Assembly: GCF_019279795.1 (NCBI RefSeq)
Contig: NC_056748.1
Location: 695,080,683-695,144,682, forward strand
Reading direction: 5' to 3'
Origin: Protopterus annectens
Taxonomy: Eukaryota > Chordata > Ceratodontiformes > Protopteridae
DNA: 64,000 bases
Part shown: one piece after another, positions 1 to 10,479 of the stretch
Numbering within the stretch: position 1 is the stretch's first letter
Layout: each line of letters opens with the position of its first letter
Translations under genes and position numbers: made by a program
Notes under the pieces: model-generated
Told to the model about the DNA's origin: nothing
Seen by the model: only the letters and a program-made list of their open reading frames with translations
Database searches by the model: none

Positions 1-577
1 AAGAAGGATGGATTTACACGCAAGGCAACCCTGTCATTATGGAAGACCAAATTAAAATGGTTTTGAAGAAAGGGTTTGGAGTTGCTTTGGTACACTTGCC
101 GAAGTTATGGCTACGAGAAAAACTGTTTCCAAGTAAGAAATTTGAGGTCCACTGTATCAGTGGGTTCAAAGGGCAATTATGTTAGTCTGTAAAACCAAAG
201 TAAGATCCCAAGGTGGTACAGGATCCTTAATAGGTGGCCTAAGTAAAAAGGTACCCTTAGGAAAAGCCTTACACACCCTAGATAATGCCAAAGGGGAGGT
301 GTTATCTCTACTATTAAAGTGCAGCTGGCTGCCACTTCAAATTTTCATGGTAGAGAAATTGGCCCCACTTTGGGGGGGGGGGGGTTAGAAATTCCAACAC
401 AGCAAAATTAGGAGCAGAGAAAGGATCCAGATCTCTCTGCTGGACCCATAAGGAAAATCTCTTCCAGTTACTTTTATAAATCTTTCTTGTAGAGGATTTC
501 TGGGATGAAAACAAAATTCTTTGAAGTGGAAATGAAAGCCTGGGATGTCCAGCCAGAACTGGAATTAGAGAAACCAT
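1..577 (-). pseudogene. DIRS-1 tyrosine recombinase (YR), N-terminal part
   Basis: The minus strand near 480-577 encodes STRKIYKSNWKRFSLWVQQ, the typical N-terminal core-binding start of DIRS recombinases, and is followed by a VLEFL motif. Near position 1-60 the reading still matches the family's segment before the catalytic domain (compare FHPDRVSLRTNPSFLPK in DIRS-7). The catalytic domain is beyond the window edge. In intact relatives this enzyme integrates a circular DNA intermediate. This copy is a fossil. Confidence 0.8.
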
Positions 578-701
578 GCGGTCAATTTGAGGTCCAGAAT
601 GTTCGGATGAGTCAGGCCTGATTGGTATGAAATGAGATCTGAACGGGGTCCATTGCCCATGGAAGACATAGCAGATGAGACCATAGAAAGGGAAACCAAA
701 T

Positions 702-2060
702 CTAACAAGGCCAGAAGGGGGCAGTGAGGATTACTTGCTCTTCAACCTGAACGCTTTCTGAAGTAACTTTGGGATTAAGGGTAGGGGAGGGAAGGCATAA
801 AGAAGACTGTAGGGCCAAATGTGGACTAGGGAATCTTTCTGTGACTGTCCCTGAGGAGGGATTAGTCAAAGAACCTGCTGCACTTGAGGGGAGAGGCAAA
901 CGGGTCACAGTATGGTTGACCCCACTGTTGGAAGTTCATGTCTGCCACTGACTGACCGAGACCACTTGTGAGGCATCAGAATAGTCCTGCTGAGCCTGTT
1001 TGCTAGCACATTTGATTTCCCCAGAATGTGCATTGCTATAAGAAAACAGTTGGATGAGATCACCCATTGCCAAACTCTCATTGCCTCTTGGCAAAGAGGG
1101 AAAGGTCTGGTTCCGCCTGGTTTGTTGATGTACCAAAGCATCGCAATATGGTCTGTTTGAACAACAGTTGTCCCCAGAGGGAGAGAGCTGTGGAAGGCCT
1201 GCAATGCTAGTAGGACCACTCTCATTCTCAGGGCAATTATATGAAACTTGGTCTCTACTGGGGTTCACGTGCCTTGAACAGTCCATCCTGAATAATGCCA
1301 CCCTGAAGATGTCCATGGCCAGTGTGAGGCTGGGTGGAGGAAGGATAAAGGGGCAGCCCTGACAAATCTCATTGGATTGGATCCACCATAGTAACAAATC
1401 CTTGCATACCCTGCACAGTCTTATTGGAAATTCTGCTGTGTAGTAAGAAGACTTGAAGATTCACTGTGTCTAGGCATGCCACTATAAACTCCAAGACTTG
1501 TACTGGCTGAAGTTTGGACTTTGCAAGATTCAAAGTGATGCCTACAGAGTGAGTCAACTGAAGAAGGTGGTCTCTGGCAGTTATCATTAGATGCCTGGTT
1601 GATGCGGTGAGAAGTCAGTCTAAAGAAAATCCTAGAATCCATGCAGTCTTAGATGAGCTGCAACCACAGCCATGCATTTGTTGAACACCCTGGGGGCTGT
1701 GGTGAGACCAAAGGGCAGGGATGTGAGCTGATAATGACTTGGCTCCCAGCCGGATGAGAAGAAATCTTCAGGATTGCTCATTTTTATGTGATAGTACGCA
1801 TCCTTCACATCTGTAGAGCACATTCAATCATCTTTCTGGAGCAGCAATAGAATTGTCTGAACCATCTGGTATCTGGATTTCTTTATGAATTTGTTTAGAT
1901 AACTGAGATAGAGGATGGGTCTCGGGTCCTGTTTTCTTTGGCACTAAAAAGAACCTTAAGTAAAAAACAGATCCTCTCTGGTCTGGTGGGATCTCTTGGA
2001 TGACTCTTGTCTAGCAGCTTTTGAATTTCTAGGGCTGCTTACTCCCATTGACTGGGTGAA
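702..2060 (-). pseudogene. DIRS-1 reverse transcriptase-RNase H remains
   Basis: The minus strand near 1632-1823 carries DVKDAYYHIKM and LPFGLTTAPRVFNKCM, which are RT fingers and palm motifs of DIRS elements. Near 1100-1225 it carries VVQTDHIAMLWYINKPGG, the RNase H region just upstream of the recombinase. It is a decayed fossil with several breaks. Gene order relative to the recombinase at 1-577 is as expected. Confidence 0.8.
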
Positions 2061-3004
2061 ACATCAGGGAATTTTTTTTATTTTTCAGTGAATTTTATAA
2101 AAGGGAATAAAATATCCTATGGATACAGTGCTTTACAACCATGGGTGCAAAGACACGCATCCCCTGACTGTCTCCAGAGAAGAACTGTCGGGCAACCTTT
2201 TAGGAATGCTGGAAGGGTTTGTTGGAGAAGGAATCTTGAGACCCATGATTTTGCGGACCCCCTCTGCCATGTGGGCAGCGTCTTCCATTATTATAATTAT
2301 TTCCCCCTCTGCCTCTAGGGGAAGAATTTCCATGTGAAGCTTAAAGGTCCTTGAGATTTCTTAAACCACATTTTCTTCCCACCACGCCGATTCCTGGAGA
2401 GAGATCTCTTCGAGGTCGAAAAATGTATTCCTATGGCAGATGGGGTTTTTGCTCTTGTTCACTACGGGAAAGTAACCGTGGTCCCAAAAAAGGGATGATC
2501 CATCAAAAGGCGCATTGATGATTGATGCTTTAATGGGCTCCGCAAAGTTGCACAAGCATATCCAGGCATGCCTCCAAATGGATATGCCTGTACCTGCAAC
2601 CCATGAGGACCCTTCATCTGTGTGATATATTAACCTCATGGACATGTTTGATATGGATTGTGGGGTGGCCAGTCACGAAGAATAAGCTTTAGTCTCCTCT
2701 GCTGACATGGACCCAGAGGTAGAGTTAGAGAGATTTTAAGTCTGTCTGTAACCTAGTAAAATGTGGTACAGTGATCATAAAGCAAAAGTCGCAGATACAT
2801 ATACTCACTTCCCATATATGTCCAATGCACTAGATTTTCTGTTAGGGGGATGAACAGTTGAGCTCTGTGCAGCTAGCTCCTTTTTTGTGGCTGCCGCAAC
2901 AACCATGGCATCTACAGGAATACCCTTGGCCCAATGTTGTCAGTCTAGTGTTGCACTGAGGATCTTGTCCGGGTGTTTAGGATGGGTCTATATTACATCA
3001 CTGA

Positions 3005-3375
3005 ACACTTAAGCAAACTGATTAATTGACCCAGTGTAAGCGAACGCTTACAATTTCGAACTCTCGCACAGCAATTTCTTTTCCCCTAGGGAAATAAATT
3101 GCTGTTCCAACAAAAATAAGAAAATAAAACACTTTAAACCCTACATTATACGGGGGGGGCTTCACCCCACCACACCCCCCTACTTAAATATACCAACTCT
3201 GAGACCTCACTAAATGCCGAATACGGCAAAGTAATGAAGCGGCCAAGTGAATTCTTTCCCAGGGAAAGAATTCACTTGAGCCGCTTGGATATTTTGCCGT
3301 TTCAGGCTTTTGAGTTTGACCAAGACCCATTCGAAAGAATGCGCCTTCGGTCTTCTAATAAGGAACCACTTAGGA
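3005..3375. mobile_element. Foldback MITE (copy 2), related to the element at 4094-4435
   Basis: The DIRS-1 gag sequence stops aligning with DIRS-5 near 3000 and resumes near 3378. The intervening DNA has diverged inverted ends that share a TTTCGAA core (about 3048-3054 and 3329-3335). It also has a long perfect-looking palindrome (3223-3300, arms about 38 bp) and a second hairpin (3070-3107). Its internal AAATATACCAACTC and GAATTCTTTCCC blocks also occur in the 4094-4435 element, so the two are one family. No coding capacity is seen. Boundaries are approximate. Confidence 0.65.
3223..3300. repeat. Long palindrome inside the foldback element
   Basis: The left arm (3223-3260) beginning ACGGCAAAG and ending GAATTCTTTCCC is matched by the reverse complement of the right arm (3262-3300), leaving an almost loop-free hairpin. 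Such a structure is typical of foldback or snap-back non-autonomous DNA transposons. Confidence 0.8.
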
Positions 3376-4093
3376 TTTGGTAGTATGAAATCTGGCTTCT
3401 TCCATGCCCGGTGAGAGACTTAAGTCGACAAGCTCATCCACTGTGGGGGGGGGGGTAACCCAAGTTGTAGATGGGCCAGACCCAAAAGCTTCCACGAACA
3501 CAGATTCCTCCTAAGAAGGGTTATGGGAAGACCATCCACCCTTTTTGGATGCAAGATTTATAAAATGTCTCTAAATTAGACTACTTCTGGTGGAGATCTG
3601 GGGAACCCTTTTTCTTCATCAAAATCAGTGCAGCTGTCAATGATTCCTGAGGGGAATGTAAATACCTCCTTTTGCATTGTTTCTTCTGAGGGGCCTCCTC
3701 TGTGCAGTACTCTGGCGAGGAGTCGAAAGAAAGGGTGCCTGTGCAGGGACTGCCTGGAAGCTCTTATGGGTTGGCTGACCCTGTGGAGTAGGATGATGAG
3801 ACTTAGCAGTTGGATCTGGTGGAAGGATGGGGATACGATCTGAAGAGATGATAGTTGGAAGGACTCCCTGAACAAGAGAAGGCCCTTTCCAGTATCTCAA
3901 AAGCAGAAGATCCAGGAGAAGTGGAAATCAGTCTCCCTAGAGCCAAAGCTCCCAGATCAGCCAATCTTCAACTCCCCCAGGTTCTGCCCCTGAGGAGGAA
4001 ATCGGACCCGAGCTGTCTAAAGTGGATGCACCAAGGGGAAGTGACAGCTCTAAAACCCTCAGTCACCCCCTCCCCCCAGACCAGATGAGTCTA

Positions 4094-4435
4094 TATTACC
4101 CGATCGAACGTTTAGGTTAGCGAATACCTAAATGTCGAATTAGTAATATCGAAAAATTAAAACTGCAAACAGCTGATTTAATGTAGGGAATGGATTCCCT
4201 CGCCCGCAAAAAAAAAATAAATAAACCAAAATGAAGTGGGGGGCTGTGCCCCCACACCCCCCTAATTAAATATACCAACTCCGAGATTGCTGTACTATGG
4301 AAAAGAGGCAAAATCCACACAACGGCCAAGGGAATTCTTTCCCTGCATTAAATCCGCCGTTCATGTTTTTTTGCTTTTGCTATTACCAGATAGACATTTA
4401 GGTATTTGCTAATCTAAAGGTTTGATCAGGTAATA
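4094..4435. mobile_element. Foldback MITE (copy 1), 342 bp, long terminal inverted repeats
   Basis: It starts TATTACCCGATCGAACG and ends CAAAGGTTTGATCAGGTAATA as read approximately from the right end. The terminal inverted repeats are about 43-55 bp (4094-4148 and 4381-4435). Most differences between the arms are C-to-T or G-to-A changes at CpG sites, the normal decay of methylated DNA. It carries a C-rich internal tract and no open frame. The superfamily is not determined. A TA target duplication is possible but not certain. Confidence 0.8.
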
Positions 4436-5284
4436 GGAACCCGACCAGACACCGATGCTTCAGCTCCGAGACTCCTCCTGCTCTGAAATGCTCCGAGTCG
4501 AATACATCAGGGAAGGGATTGGAATCGAGGGACATTCTCCAATCCGACACTTTTGCCTCTTGGGATCTTTGGATCTGAAAGCTCCCAAACTACAGATACG
4601 ATCAGAGAAAGTCACCAAGGGGTGTGAAGGTTGCAGACCGATAGATGCTATGGAGGACGGAGCCTGGAGGACCCCCATCTGGAGCTGAGCTCTAAAACTT
4701 TCTCATCATCCTATCCACATATTCAGAAAGACTCCAGGAAGACTTGATGGAGGTGGAGGGAGGATAAGAAGTCTTTTTAGTAGTCTGCTGTAGGAAAGTG
4801 CACTTCAATCTTAAAGAAACTGGCTCCGGTAAGAAGTGCAGTGACTAGCTCTGGGGAGACCTGACGCCACCAGATCTGAAACCCTTTTAGCCCTTGCAGT
4901 AGTAGGGTCCAACAAGGTCTGATCAGAGACCTTTTTATTTTAGATGGTGGCTCCAAACTTGGAACTGAAGAGGGATATCAGACAGGGGAGTGTGACTCCC
5001 TGGACTCTCAACTTTTCTGACATCTTGAGGGGGTTTGAGCCCCTGAAGTAGAAGGAACTGCAGATGAAGCAGGCAACATACCCTTCAGAATCAGTTTATT
5101 ACACTTATTGCTTCTAGCCGTGACACTAAAGCCTGCACAGATTTCAAAAGAAATCTGAAGGTGAGCCAGGCGTAAAGAAACACACTTCCTGTGGCCATCA
5201 GAATTGGGTATCTTATGCCACAGGAAGTGCATTTCTTAAAACTGGTAGATCTGTTTGCCATACTGGAAAAGATTCTGTTAAACT

Positions 5285-5311
5285 AAAAAAAAAAAAAAAA
5301 AAAAAAAAAAA
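5285..5311. repeat. (A)27 homopolymer
   Basis: An uninterrupted run of 27 A lies in the 5' untranslated part of DIRS-1 (poly-T in the sense of that element). No target-site duplication was seen around it, so it is listed as simple repeat expansion and not as a retroposon tail. Confidence 0.9.
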
Positions 5312-5909
5312 CACAAAATTATACAGAGTTTTTATTTTTTTTAAGGCGATAGAGAAAAAAAAAGGAGAAAATACTAACAATCACGAGAGATCTACTTCAG
5401 AAGAGGTAAGAAAAGAAAAAGGCTACCAGTGATTGTAGAAAGAAGTCTACACCAGTAGTCGAAAAAGTTACAACGGAACTTTATACTACCTCTAACGGTA
5501 AAGAGAAGAAAAGAGATTTTAGTAACAAAAAACTCCAAAAATACATCACTCACAATAAACTCACAGCTAGAGAGCATAAAACCCAGACTAATCGCTACAG
5601 CGGTAAATGAGATTTGAGGTAGAGTCATCGGGCAGTATGGGTAAAGGGAGGATCTCAAGAGCCAGATCCTAGATTGTAAAAATAAAGTGGCAGTCTGAAT
5701 TGAGGATCAGATTCAAACCCATCCATTGAACGAATGAAAATGACATCAGATCTAAAGTCATCTACCCAGGTCAAAAGAGGTTATTATTCCTCTATACTCT
5801 GATTTGATCAGACTAATTGCAAAATATAATTATAAAAAAATATGATCGTATCCAAAGGTATCATGTAGCTATAAAGGCCCCTGAGATTTCTAACTAAAAA
5901 GACCACGGG

Positions 5910-6377
5910 ACTAAAGACCCTCAGCTACAGTGCAGTGGTAAGATGACATAATGATCTTGTAGATATTTCCTTGAAAATCGACTAGGACTGTGGTCATTCT
6001 ATGCATACTGCTTATCTTAACGTGGTCGGAGAGAAGGATTTCCTGACTAAAGGAAAAACACAATGACTGAAAAAGGGAAAGTTGTCCACATAAGTACCCA
6101 GGTCTGACCATATCTATCTGAAGAGTTCCATTAATAACATATGAGGTAGGAGCAGCTTTTTGTACAACACTACTATGCTGCACTTTTTTTGTTTTTAGCT
6201 TGTCAGTTTTCAGTACTCTGTATATGCATATTCCAGTTTAGCAACAGTGGATGAGCAGTTAACTGTGCCTAATTTGCAATCTGTAATCTTGGTCACCTGC
6301 ACTTCTGGGATGTTAACTTGGATGTCTAGAAAATAAATGCCAAACAGTGGGCCCAGCACCAATCCCTGTAGTAGTAA
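5910..6377 (-). mobile_element. CR1-like LINE fragment (RT palm to thumb)
   Basis: On the minus strand, 6370 to 6190 reads LGPLFGIYFLDIQV and then VTKITDCKLG. This matches the LGPLLFGIYF and KFADDCKLG palm motifs of the CR1 copy at 56401-57585. Further downstream (6183-5950) SYVINGTLQIDMV aligns with the stretch after the palm in that copy. Ends are lost. DIRS-2 begins directly at 6378, so DIRS-2 may have inserted in or next to this LINE. The copy is old and its frame is broken several times. Confidence 0.7.
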
Positions 6378-6764
6378 GTACAGTTGTGTAAAATCTTACC
6401 ATAACAGTAGACGTCCTTTCCTTCACTGCTGCAGTATTCTTAACTATATGGGATTCCCTGCTATGGAAGCCCAACATCTAGCCAGTCTTCCAAAGACTTC
6501 TGAATTTAAAAGGTACGCCGAACATCACCATACGCACCTTGCATAGCATAGGCTATAAAGGTGACATTCAGGCTTGCCAAAAACAGAACTGATTGCCCCA
6601 GGAGGAACACCATTCCAAGCAACCCAAGTGGTAACGTGTACCTCCAGGAAGGTAAAGAACTAGGGGGAGGTTGCCACAGGAGGAACACTATTCCAAGCAA
6701 CCCAAGTGGTAACGTGTACCTGCAGGAAGGTAAAGAACTAGGGGTAGGGAGGGAGCGAATACTG
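6378..6764 (-). repeat. DIRS-2 right inverted terminal repeat region
   Basis: Its outer edge GTACAGTTGTGTAAAATCTT (6378-6397) reappears in inverted form at about 6770-6800, within the internal complementary region. The body of the repeat matches the inverted left end at 14600-14803. It includes a two-unit tandem repeat at 6593-6746. Confidence 0.75.
6593..6746. repeat. Two-unit 77-bp tandem repeat
   Basis: Units 6593-6669 and 6670-6746 both contain TTCCAAGCAACCCAAGTGG and AGGAAGGTAAAGAACTAGGG with few differences. The repeat lies in the terminal repeat of DIRS-2. Confidence 0.9.
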
Positions 6765-6850
6765 TAGCAGTTATGGTAAGATTTTACACAACTGTACTAT
6801 GTCATTACAGACACTGCTGCAGTATTCTTAACTATATGGGACAGTGGTAA
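6765..6850 (-). repeat. DIRS-2 internal complementary region (ICR)
   Basis: GTTATGGTAAGATTTTACAC followed by ACAACTGTAC is the inverse of the outer right end at 6378-6404. The next stretch, CACTGCTGCAGTATTC then TTAACTATATGGG, matches the left-end sequence. A region complementary to both outer ends is diagnostic of DIRS elements and is thought to template closure of the circular intermediate. Confidence 0.7.
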
Positions 6851-6949
6851 AGTTCAGGAAACTGGTGGGGGGGGGGGAGTAAGGGGAAGAAGAATCCCCT
6901 AAAAAAAACAACTGAAATAGCAAAACCAGGATACTATCCAACTTGCAGT

Positions 6950-7850
6950 GCTTGGTAAAGGTATGCACAGAAGTCCAGGTAGCTGCTTCAAGAATATAAT
7001 TGGTATCTAAGCCTTTGAAAAAAGCACCAGAAGAAGCTACAGCTCTAGTAGAATGAGCATTAATTGAAAAGGAAGGCTCTTGCCAAGAAAAGTGTAATAA
7101 AAGGAAATGCCCTTAGAAATCCAACAAGAGATAGTCTGCTTAAATGCAGCAAGCCCCAAAGATCTAGGATGAAAAGAAACATCAGATTTTCTGATAGCCT
7201 TCGTCATATCCAAATAAACTAAGTTGCCTATGCATGTCCAAACTATGCAGCACCTTCTCCCTGTCAGTTTACAGAGAAGGGAAAAAGTAGACAGATTAAC
7301 AGACAGATTTAGAGAGCTCATTAACCACCTTCAGCATAAAAGAAGGGTTAGTCTGCAAGGACACACTGTCCTCATGAAAAATAAAAGGATGACAAGCCAT
7401 AAGGGCCTGCAACTCGGACACCCATCTGGCAGAAATAAGCACTAACAAAAGAACATTCTTCAAGGAACAATGTTGCAAGGAAGCTGAAGCAGCAGGCTCA
7501 AAGGGAGCCCAAGTCAAATTCTCCAAAACAAAATTAAGATCCCAGGGAGGAGGAACAGGCTTCCTGGGAGGTCTAATATTAAGGACACCTTTAAGAAATT
7601 GCTTCACTTCAAATCTAGCAGCTAAAGAAGGAGAAAAAGACAGGCAAGCAGAGACAGCTGAGAGGTGGGCCCTAATAGAAGATTAGGCCTAACCATCAAG
7701 GAGCAACTCACACAAATAAGAGAACCAAAGCAGCATCGACAGTAAGTGAGCCAGGTTATGAGAGACACCAAAAAGAAAATCTCTTCCATTTGGATAAGTG
7801 GGATTTCCTGGTCATAGGACTTCTGGCTTCCTGCAGGACTTGGCATGTTT
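6950..7850 (-). pseudogene. DIRS-2 tyrosine recombinase remains
   Basis: Minus-strand readings at 7296-7607 include PPWDLNFVLENLTWAPFEP and ISARWVSELQAL, followed by FIFHEDSVSLQTNPSFM. These match the recombinase segment containing the first catalytic arginine in DIRS-6 and DIRS-7. The N-terminal part is recognisable near 7800-7846. It is a fossil with several breaks. Confidence 0.8.
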
Positions 7851-7899
7851 TCAAGAAAAAAGGTATCTGTGAGGAATCAAAATCCTTTCACCCACAGTA

Positions 7900-9500
7900 T
7901 CAGTTAAAGCATGGACAGGTGGGGGATGGGTAAGAGATCCCTTGTCTTGTGTGATTAGATCCAGCCTGTGAGGTAACTTTTGATGCTTGCCCCTGGTTAG
8001 ATGCAGAAGAAGAAGAGGGAACCAGTGCTGTTGCAGCCAAAAGGGGAGTCACCAACAAGATTTTGGGAGCATCCTGTTGAATTTTGAACAGGACTTTCGT
8101 AATGAGAGGAAGGTGAGGGAATGCATAAAGAAACATCCTCTTCCAAGAGAAAGAGAGGGCGTCCACCTTCCATGCTAGAGGACCTGGGACTCTGGCACAA
8201 AACAGAGGAAGTTGTATGTTCAGAGGAGAGACAAAAAGATCCACTTGAGGAGTACCTAACTGGTGGATAATGTCCAGAAACGCATCCCTGTGAAGCATCC
8301 ATTCATGTGACTGAGTTAAGGACCTATTGAGAGCATCTGCTATAATGTTCTGACCGGAAGGGATATAAACTGTTTGAAGAGTCACTAGACAGCAAGATCC
8401 CATACCAGAAGTGCCAACCGGCAAAGAAGGTAAGATCCCGTTCCTCCCTGTTTGTTGATATACCACATCACTGTAGTATTGTCTGTAAATACCTTGAGAG
8501 GCCCTGTAGAAAAGAGAAATTGAAAGGCCTGAAGAGCCATCAGGAAAACTCTCATTTCTTTGACACTGATGTGCTCCTGCCTGTACCTTTAGGGAGCTAA
8601 AAGTCGCCTCTATTCCATGTTTGAGGCATGTGTGAAGAAATACTGAGAGGGAAGAGGCGAATCAAAAGGGATCCCTGGATTCAGAAAACTGCTGAATTCA
8701 TCAGAGAAGTTCCTGTCTGAAGGAAGAAGAGGAACTACAAATTAGAGGATGAGCATGTTGAAACTACAGTGACGTCAGAAACCACTGAAACTTTCTCATG
8801 TGAAGTTTGGCCAGAGGGAACATCGGAATGGTGGATGCCATGAAACCTAGAACTCTCAAACTCCCTGGTGGTAATGGAAGCCAGAGGAAGAAGAGTGTGA
8901 AAGAAGAAATAAGTGTTAAGGCCTTTGGAGGGGGGCAGTGATGCAAGCACTGGCAGTGTTCGAATCCTGCAACCCAGAAAAGCATGATCGTGAGATGGAG
9001 TCAGAGAAGACTTTTTGAAATAGATACCACAGGCTCTGAAGAAGGGATTTGACAAAATGAAGATTTTGAAAAAGGGTTTCTGGAGAGGATGCCTGAATCA
9101 GCAAGGTAGTCCAATGGAGGAAATATTTGGATTCCTTGAAGTCTGCAAAAAGCAATGACAGGAGCAAGGCATTTGGCGAACACCCTTGGGGCCGTAGAAA
9201 GGACAAAGGACAAAGCAGAGAACTGAAAATGCCAGGAAGCAACAGAGAAATGCAAAAACTTCCTGGAAAGAGGACAGATTGGAATATGGAGATAAGCATC
9301 CTTGAGATCCAGAGACACCATATAGTCCTGAGGGAGCAAGAGAGGAAACAGAAGCTGAAGTGACAACATCTGAAAGGAAGATACCTTCAGAAAAGTATTT
9401 AGATGAGAAAGGTCTAGAATAGGTCTCAAAGTACCCCTTTTTCGGGCTACTAGAAATAGTCGGGAGTAGAACCCTTTCCCCCTTTGGGACACAGGAACTT
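7900..9500 (-). pseudogene. DIRS-2 reverse transcriptase-RNase H remains
   Basis: The minus strand at 9001-9492 reads GFYSRLFLVARKRGTLRPIL, DLSHLNTFLKV, VSLDLKDAYLHIPI and LSTAPRVFAKCLAPV. At 7900-8466 it reads IPSGQNIIADALNRS and LAWKVDALSFSWKRMFLYAF, the RNase H end and the tether before the recombinase. The palm motif order is normal for DIRS RT. It is a fossil with several breaks. Confidence 0.85.
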
Positions 9501-10479
9501 ATTGAATCATACCCTGAGGCAAGAGATATTGAAGAACCTCTGGTAAAAAGGGAAGATCTCTGGCAAAAAGGGAAGGTGTTCCCGAGGAGGCTGAGGAATG
9601 CCCACAGGATTTCCACACTAAAAAGTATTCTTGATGAATGATGGACAGAACCCAAGAATCCTAAGTGATCTGAAGCCAAACCAGAAGAGAAAGAGGAATG
9701 TGACTGAGAAGGAAGAGATGGTCACACAGCTTCTGATTTGTCCTAAAAGGAAGGTTTCAGAATCCCTAAAAATTGAGGAGCCTAAGCAGAAGGAGCCCGT
9801 TTGCCACTCTTCTTACCTTTAGTAGAAGGATGTGATTGCCTATGAACAATGACAGGCTTAGCAGGGTAGTTTTTCTGAAATTTAGGCAGAGGAGAAAAAC
9901 ACAAAGTTCCCATAAAGCCTTACCCTTATCCTGAAGGGACTTAAACGAACCACCAGCAGCTTCCCCAAACAAAAGTTTAGAAAACTTAGCTTAAATATCA
10001 TCAGGTAGAGGCTGAAGCCTAAGCCACGAATACCTCCTAATTGAACCAAAAACAGCAGCCCTAGAAGAGGCATTCGCTGCGTCCTAACTACATTTAATAG
10101 GATAATGATTGACTTGAGAAGTTTACTTCATTTGCTCTTCAACCTGTGGGTCTTTGGATCCATATCGGATCTGACACTGCCACATTTTCCAGGTACGGCT
10201 CCATGCTCAATGCTCCTCCCCTTACCCATAATGTCCGTCTCCCTTCTGATCTTGTTTGCCACCTGAGAGGAAGCAGCGTGGTCCAAGTTCCATTGTGGTG
10301 GTGTTGCAGTTTAGAGTAAAATTTAACTTTTTGGACTTTTCTAACTATCCTTTTCGCTCCTCACTTTTTCTGTACCTTCACGGGGTTCTTCGTAACTTGT
10401 TTCTTGTAGGCTTTTCTATCTTCTTCCCCTCTTCTCTTTCCTCGTGGTAGTGTGTGTGTGTTTACTTTGAACCTGCTAT

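Larger units (their letters stand above)
2340..5240 (-). pseudogene. DIRS-1 gag-like region, interrupted by two foldback elements
   Basis: Fragments at 2361-2645, 3576-3900 and 5008-5232 align by eye with the gag-like reading of DIRS-5 (32000-34300) and DIRS-7 (47297-49319). One example is the stretch ICAGFSVTARSNKCNKLILKG, compared with the start of DIRS-3 gag. The function is inferred to be a structural or nucleic-acid-binding protein. The region is interrupted by foldback elements near 3005-3375 and 4094-4435 and is otherwise strongly decayed. Confidence 0.65.
1..5770 (-). mobile_element. DIRS-1: degenerate DIRS-like tyrosine-recombinase retrotransposon, cut by the window edge
   Basis: Reading the minus strand, a left terminal repeat lies around 5600-5770. 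It is followed by gag-like sequence (about 5240 down to 2340), RT-RNase H sequence (about 2060 down to 700) and the start of a tyrosine recombinase (577 down to 1). The right end lies outside the window. Order and motifs match DIRS-5 and DIRS-7, so it belongs to the same broad group. It is a heavily decayed fossil with many breaks. Two small foldback elements have inserted in its gag region. The left boundary near 5770 is approximate. Confidence 0.85.

Noticed and set aside
5285-5311. The A-run as the tail of a processed retrocopy
   Set aside because: DIRS-1 sequence continues on both sides and no target-site duplication was found.
9127-9363. Plus-strand frames over DIRS-2 RT as lysine-rich proteins
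   Set aside because: They are antisense shadows of the minus-strand RT.
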